In this document: one piece after another, positions 60,342 through 64,000 of the stretch
How positions within the stretch are numbered: the stretch's first letter is position 1
How the letters are laid out: each line of letters begins with the position of its first letter
Assembly: GCF_001685355.1 (NCBI RefSeq)
Contig: NZ_CP016438.1
Coordinates: 310,001 to 374,000, forward strand
Direction of reading: 5' to 3'
DNA length: 64,000 nucleotides
Source of the DNA: Streptomyces lincolnensis
Lineage (GTDB): Bacteria; Actinomycetota; Actinomycetes; Streptomycetales; Streptomycetaceae
Notes under the pieces: generated by a model
What the model was told of the DNA's origin: nothing
The model's database searches: none
The model's input: the letters and a program-made list of their open reading frames with translations, nothing else
Translations under genes and position numbers: made by a program

Positions 60342-63300
60342 ATGACGTACATCGCACGTCCGCGCAGCCGCGCGAGACGCTGGGCGGGCCGTCTCGCCAG
60401 CCTGACCGTCGCCTCGTTGTTCCTGGGCCTCGCCGCTCCCGTCGTTCCCACCCAGGCGGCGGAGACCGCGGACGTCACCGATGGACTGGCCCTCTGGTAC
60501 AAACTCGACGGCGCCTCCGGCAGCACCGTCACCGACGCCTCCGGCCACGGCCGCGACGGCACGGTGAACGGGACCGCCGACTGGTCGGGCACCGGTCAGG
60601 GGCTCGCCTTCAACGGCTCCGACACCTATGTGAAGGTGCCGGACGACGTCATGAAGGGCATGGACGCGATCACCGTCTCGACGGACGTGCTGATCGACCC
60701 GGCGCAGGCCACGCCGTACTTCATCTACGGCTTCGGCAACTCCAGCGCAGGCAACGGCAACGGGTACCTCTTCACCACCGGCAACTCCCTGCGCACCTCG
60801 ATCGCGACCGGCAACTGGTCGACGGAACAGACCACCAGGGCCACCGACTCGCACAACCTGACGCGCGCGGTCTGGAAGCACCTCACCTACACCCAGGCCG
60901 GGAACACCGGTGTGCTCTACGAGGACGGCGTCGAGGTCGGCCGCAACACCGCGGTCACCATCACACCCGGCGCGATCGGTTCCGGCGCCACCACCGCCAA
61001 CTACATCGGCAGGTCGGTCTACTCCGGCGACAAGCTCCTCAAGGGCAGGATCCGTGACTTCCGGGTCTACGACCGGGCCCTGGACGCCTCCGAGGTCGGG
61101 CAGCTGGCCCTGCCGGTCGCCACGCAGGGCGTCGCCGACGACAAGGCCGCGCTGAGCCTCGGCGACACGAGCGCGGTCACCGGTGACCTGGACCTGCCGA
61201 AGGCCGGCACGGCCGGCGGCTCCACCATCAGCTGGAGCAGCGACAACACCTCCGTGGTGTCCGACAGCGGCAAGGTCACCCGCCCCGCGGCGGGCCGGCC
61301 GAACGGCCACGCCACCCTCACGGCGACCTTGAAGAAGAGCACCGTCACCGACACCAGGTCCTTCGACGTCACGGTCCTGCCCGAGGCCGACGACCGGACG
61401 GCCACCGAACAGGCCGCCCAGGCCCTCACCGTCCACAACCTCGACGACGCGCGCGGCAACCTCACGCTCCCCGCACGCGGCCAGTACGGCACCGAGGTCT
61501 CCTGGTCCTCCGCGCACCCGGACGTCGTCTCCGCCGACGGCGTGGTCCACCGCCCCGCGCACGGCGAGGGCGCCACCACCGCCGAGCTCACCGCCACCGT
61601 CACCAAGGGCGAGGCGAGGACGACCCGCACCTTCACCGCGAAGGTCCCCGAACTGCCCGCGCAGGAAGCCCTCAAGGGCTACATGTTCAGCTACTTCACC
61701 GGCGAGGGCACCTCCGACGGCGAGCAGCTCTACGCGGCGCTCAGCAAGGGCAACGACCCGCTGAAATGGCGGGAGTTGAACGACGGCAAACCCGTCCTGA
61801 CGTCCACGCTCGGCGAGAAGGGCCTGCGCGACCCGTTCATCATCCGCTCCCCCGAGGGCGACAAGTTCTACCAGATCGCCACCGACCTGAGGATCTACGG
61901 CAACGGCGACTGGGACGCCTCCCAGCGCACCGGCAGCAAGTCCATCATGGTCTGGGAGTCCACCGACCTGGTCCACTGGACGAACCAGCGACTGGTGAAG
62001 GTCTCCCCCGACAGCGCCGGCAACACCTGGGCGCCGGAGGCGTTCTACGACGCGAAGCTCGGCCAGTACGTGGTGTTCTGGGCGTCGAAGCTGTACGACA
62101 ACGAGGCGCACTCCGGCGACACGTACAACCGCATGATGTACGCGACGACCCGTGACTTCTACACGTTCAGCGAGCCCAAGGTGTGGATCGACCGCGGCTA
62201 CTCGGTCATCGACTCCACCATGGTCCAGCACGACGGCATGTACTACCGCCTGTCGAAGGACGAACGCAACAACAGCTCCTCCACCCCGAACAGCAAGTTC
62301 ATCTTCGAGGAGAAGAGCGACTCGATCCTCGACACGAACTGGACCGCGGTCGCCGAGGGCATCGGCAAAGGCGCGATGAGCGCCGCCGAGGGGCCGCTGG
62401 TGTTCAAGTCGAACACCGAGGAGAAGTGGTACGCGTTCCTGGACGAGTTCGGCGGCCGCGGCTACATCCCGTTCGAGACGACGGACCTCGCCTCGGGGAC
62501 CTGGACCCCGTCCACCGACTACGACCTGCCGTCCAAGCCGCGCCACGGCACAGTGCTGCCGGTCACCCAGGCCGAGTACGACCGGCTGCTGCGCGCCTAC
62601 CAGCCGGACCAGACAATCCGGGATGTCGAGGACGTCACGGTGCGGACCAGGATCGGCCAGGCCCCGGTCCTGCCGGCCACGGTGATCGCCGAGTACGCCG
62701 ACGGCGTCAAGCGTCCCGTCGCCGTGACCTGGGAGGACATCCCGGCTTCGCAGTACGCGCAGGCCGGCACCTTCACCGTGACCGGCAGCCTGCCGGACGG
62801 CACCGCGCTACCGGTCCGGGCCGAAGTCACCGTATCGGCGGAGGGCCCCGACGTTCCGGCCGACCTGCTCCTGCACTACGACTTCGACGAGACCGGCGGC
62901 AGCATCGTCCGTGACTCCAGCGGCCACGGCCACCACGGCACCTACGTCCGCACCCCCGAGTTCGGGACGGGCGTGCACGGCGGTTCGTTCAAGATGTCCG
63001 GCGACGCCACCACCTCGCCCTATGTGAAGATCCCGAACGGTGTGCTGAAGGACGCCGACAGCATCACCGTCTCGACGTACGCCAAGTGGCAGGGCGGCAG
63101 CGGCTTCCAGTGGCTGTTCGGGCTCGGGCCCGACAGCGACAAGTACCTGTTCGCCACCCCGTCCAACGGCGGCTCCAGCCTCTACTCGGCCATCACGAAG
63201 GCGAGTTGGTCGGCGGAGTCGAAGCTGACCGGCGGGTCGCAGCTCACGCCCGGCCAGTGGCGGCACGTCACGGTGACGCTCGACGGCGCCACCGGCGCGA

Positions 63301-64000
63301 TGGTCCTGTACGCCGACGGCGTCGAGGCGGCCCGCACGACGACCACCATCAAGCCGTCGGAGCTGTACGACGCCGCCAAGGACTACAGCGGCTACATCGG
63401 CAGGTCCCTGTACGCGGCCGACCCGTACTTCGGTGGTGAGGTCGACGACTTCCGCGTCTACGACCGGGCTCTGTCGGGCGCCGAGGTCATGGCGCTCAGC
63501 GGCAACACGGCGGGCATCGCCAAGGCGACGCACCCGGCGCTCAAGGTCGACGCGATCGTCGACAACGCCAACGGCAGGATCACGCTGCCGATGAAGGAGG
63601 GCACCGATCTCACCGCGCTGGCCCCGGAGTTCGCCCTCGCCGCGGGCGCGGCGATCAGCCCCGCCTCCGGCAGCGTCCAGGACTTCGGCAAGCCGGTGAC
63701 GTACGAGGTGACCGGGTCCGACGGCAAGAAGCGGACCTGGACCGTCTCGGCGCTGATCATGAAGTCCCCTTCGCTGCCGGGGCTCAACGCCGACCCGAAC
63801 ATCGTGCGGTTCGGCGACACCTTCTATCTGTACCCGACCACCGACGGCTTCGATGGCTGGAGCGGCACGCAGTTCAAGGCGTACTCCTCCACCGACCTGG
63901 TCCGCTGGAAGGACCACGGCGTCATCCTCGACCTCGGGCCGGACGTCTCCTGGGCGGACAGCAGGGCCTGGGCGCCGACGATGACGGAGAAGGACGGGAA
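60342..64000 (+). CDS. Secreted multidomain LamG/GH43 protein with two GH43 modules (C-terminus outside the window)
   Basis: At least 1,219 residues. A signal peptide (LASLTVASLFLGLAAPVVPTQA) leads to LamG 1 (about 45-240), two bacterial Ig-like domains (about 250-440), GH43 module 1 (about 443-745), an Ig-like Big_4 domain (about 760-835), LamG 2 (about 840-1045), another linker and the start of a second GH43 module (LPGLNADPNIVRFGDTFYLY, about 1144). Module 1 shows the catalytic trio: Asp in GLRDPFIIRSPEG, Asp in SVIDSTMVQHDG, Glu in SAAEGPLVFK. Arabinan or xylan side-chain cleavage is likely. ATG 60342 is used. Confidence 0.9.
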   Translation, partial: MTYIARPRSRARRWAGRLASLTVASLFLGLAAPVVPTQAAETADVTDGLALWYKLDGASGSTVTDASGHGRDGTVNGTADWSGTGQGLAFNGSDTYVKVPDDVMKGMDAITVSTDVLIDPAQATPYFIYGFGNSSAGNGNGYLFTTGNSLRTSIATGNWSTEQTTRATDSHNLTRAVWKHLTYTQAGNTGVLYEDGVEVGRNTAVTITPGAIGSGATTANYIGRSVYSGDKLLKGRIRDFRVYDRALDASEVGQLALPVATQGVADDKAALSLGDTSAVTGDLDLPKAGTAGGSTISWSSDNTSVVSDSGKVTRPAAGRPNGHATLTATLKKSTVTDTRSFDVTVLPEADDRTATEQAAQALTVHNLDDARGNLTLPARGQYGTEVSWSSAHPDVVSADGVVHRPAHGEGATTAELTATVTKGEARTTRTFTAKVPELPAQEALKGYMFSYFTGEGTSDGEQLYAALSKGNDPLKWRELNDGKPVLTSTLGEKGLRDPFIIRSPEGDKFYQIATDLRIYGNGDWDASQRTGSKSIMVWESTDLVHWTNQRLVKVSPDSAGNTWAPEAFYDAKLGQYVVFWASKLYDNEAHSGDTYNRMMYATTRDFYTFSEPKVWIDRGYSVIDSTMVQHDGMYYRLSKDERNNSSSTPNSKFIFEEKSDSILDTNWTAVAEGIGKGAMSAAEGPLVFKSNTEEKWYAFLDEFGGRGYIPFETTDLASGTWTPSTDYDLPSKPRHGTVLPVTQAEYDRLLRAYQPDQTIRDVEDVTVRTRIGQAPVLPATVIAEYADGVKRPVAVTWEDIPASQYAQAGTFTVTGSLPDGTALPVRAEVTVSAEGPDVPADLLLHYDFDETGGSIVRDSSGHGHHGTYVRTPEFGTGVHGGSFKMSGDATTSPYVKIPNGVLKDADSITVSTYAKWQGGSGFQWLFGLGPDSDKYLFATPSNGGSSLYSAITKASWSAESKLTGGSQLTPGQWRHVTVTLDGATGAMVLYADGVEAARTTTTIKPSELYDAAKDYSGYIGRSLYAADPYFGGEVDDFRVYDRALSGAEVMALSGNTAGIAKATHPALKVDAIVDNANGRITLPMKEGTDLTALAPEFALAAGAAISPASGSVQDFGKPVTYEVTGSDGKKRTWTVSALIMKSPSLPGLNADPNIVRFGDTFYLYPTTDGFDGWSGTQFKAYSSTDLVRWKDHGVILDLGPDVSWADSRAWAPTMTEKDG

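Noticed and set aside
60324..62546. 740-codon minus-strand open frame across the GH43 gene
   Set aside because: Composition is Val/Gly/Asp/Arg repetitive without any motif; the plus strand carries an unbroken signal peptide, LamG and GH43 modules.
1..64000. rRNA, tRNA or PKS/NRPS genes
   Set aside because: I looked for cloverleaf-like segments, rRNA-like runs and adenylation, ketosynthase or carrier motifs and saw none; a tRNA scan would settle the first point.

Overview
The DNA is very GC-rich, with GTG starts, GGAGG-type ribosome binding sites, Tat signals, F420- and mycothiol-linked enzymes, an ECF41 sigma factor and a rare TTA codon in a regulator. This fits a Streptomyces chromosome. 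No rRNA or tRNA gene and no CRISPR array was seen.

Bases 1-12,500 are one end of a lincomycin-type (lincosamide) biosynthetic cluster. A leftward operon, lmbV-lmbT-lmbQ-lmbR-lmbS, carries out octose assembly, amination, thiol transfer and a peptidase step; most of its junctions overlap by 4 nt. It diverges from lmbW, which C-methylates the propylproline precursor. After lmbW come convergent lmrB (Erm-type 23S rRNA methyltransferase), lmbX-lmbY (PhzF-like isomerase, F420-type reductase), lmbU (activator with a TTA codon) and lmrC (ABC-F ribosome protection). The presence of lmbW/X/Y argues for lincomycin rather than celesticetin, so the source is S. lincolnensis or a close relative.

Bases 12,600-33,100 are ordinary accessory genes: a pentapeptide-repeat protein, a P-loop kinase, an APC permease, a two-component pair, PadR, a RibD-type reductase, and a decayed IS200/IS605-type tnpB element sitting on a truncated NmrA-like gene. 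They continue with a TetR/quinone-oxidoreductase pair sharing three operators exactly 21 bp apart, an FAD oxidoreductase with an ECF41 sigma factor, an acyl-CoA oxidase, an orphan histidine kinase, an MMPL exporter, a Nudix hydrolase and a phosphatase.

At 33,183-34,441 lies the strongest new signal. An 8-codon leader ORF (MTFFFHLR), apparently leaderless, has a 13-nt stretch perfectly complementary to the Shine-Dalgarno region of the downstream THUMP-type RNA methyltransferase. It looks like a translational attenuator with three Phe codons.

Bases 34,400-45,200 hold a secreted PI-PLC-like enzyme, a VOC protein, a YfhO membrane protein, a Fic-like toxin/antitoxin pair behind 23-bp operator iterons, a peptidoglycan-binding membrane protein, a large HTH/NB-ARC/TPR regulator and two small redox proteins. 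Bases 45,200-64,000 lean to carbohydrate use: GH43, a glutamate-cysteine ligase-like protein, two PfkB kinases, Tat-exported GH95, an APC permease, IclR, a complete polar-amino-acid-type ABC transporter with an IclR-like operator, two alpha/beta hydrolases, and a very large secreted LamG/GH43/LamG/GH43 protein running off the right edge.
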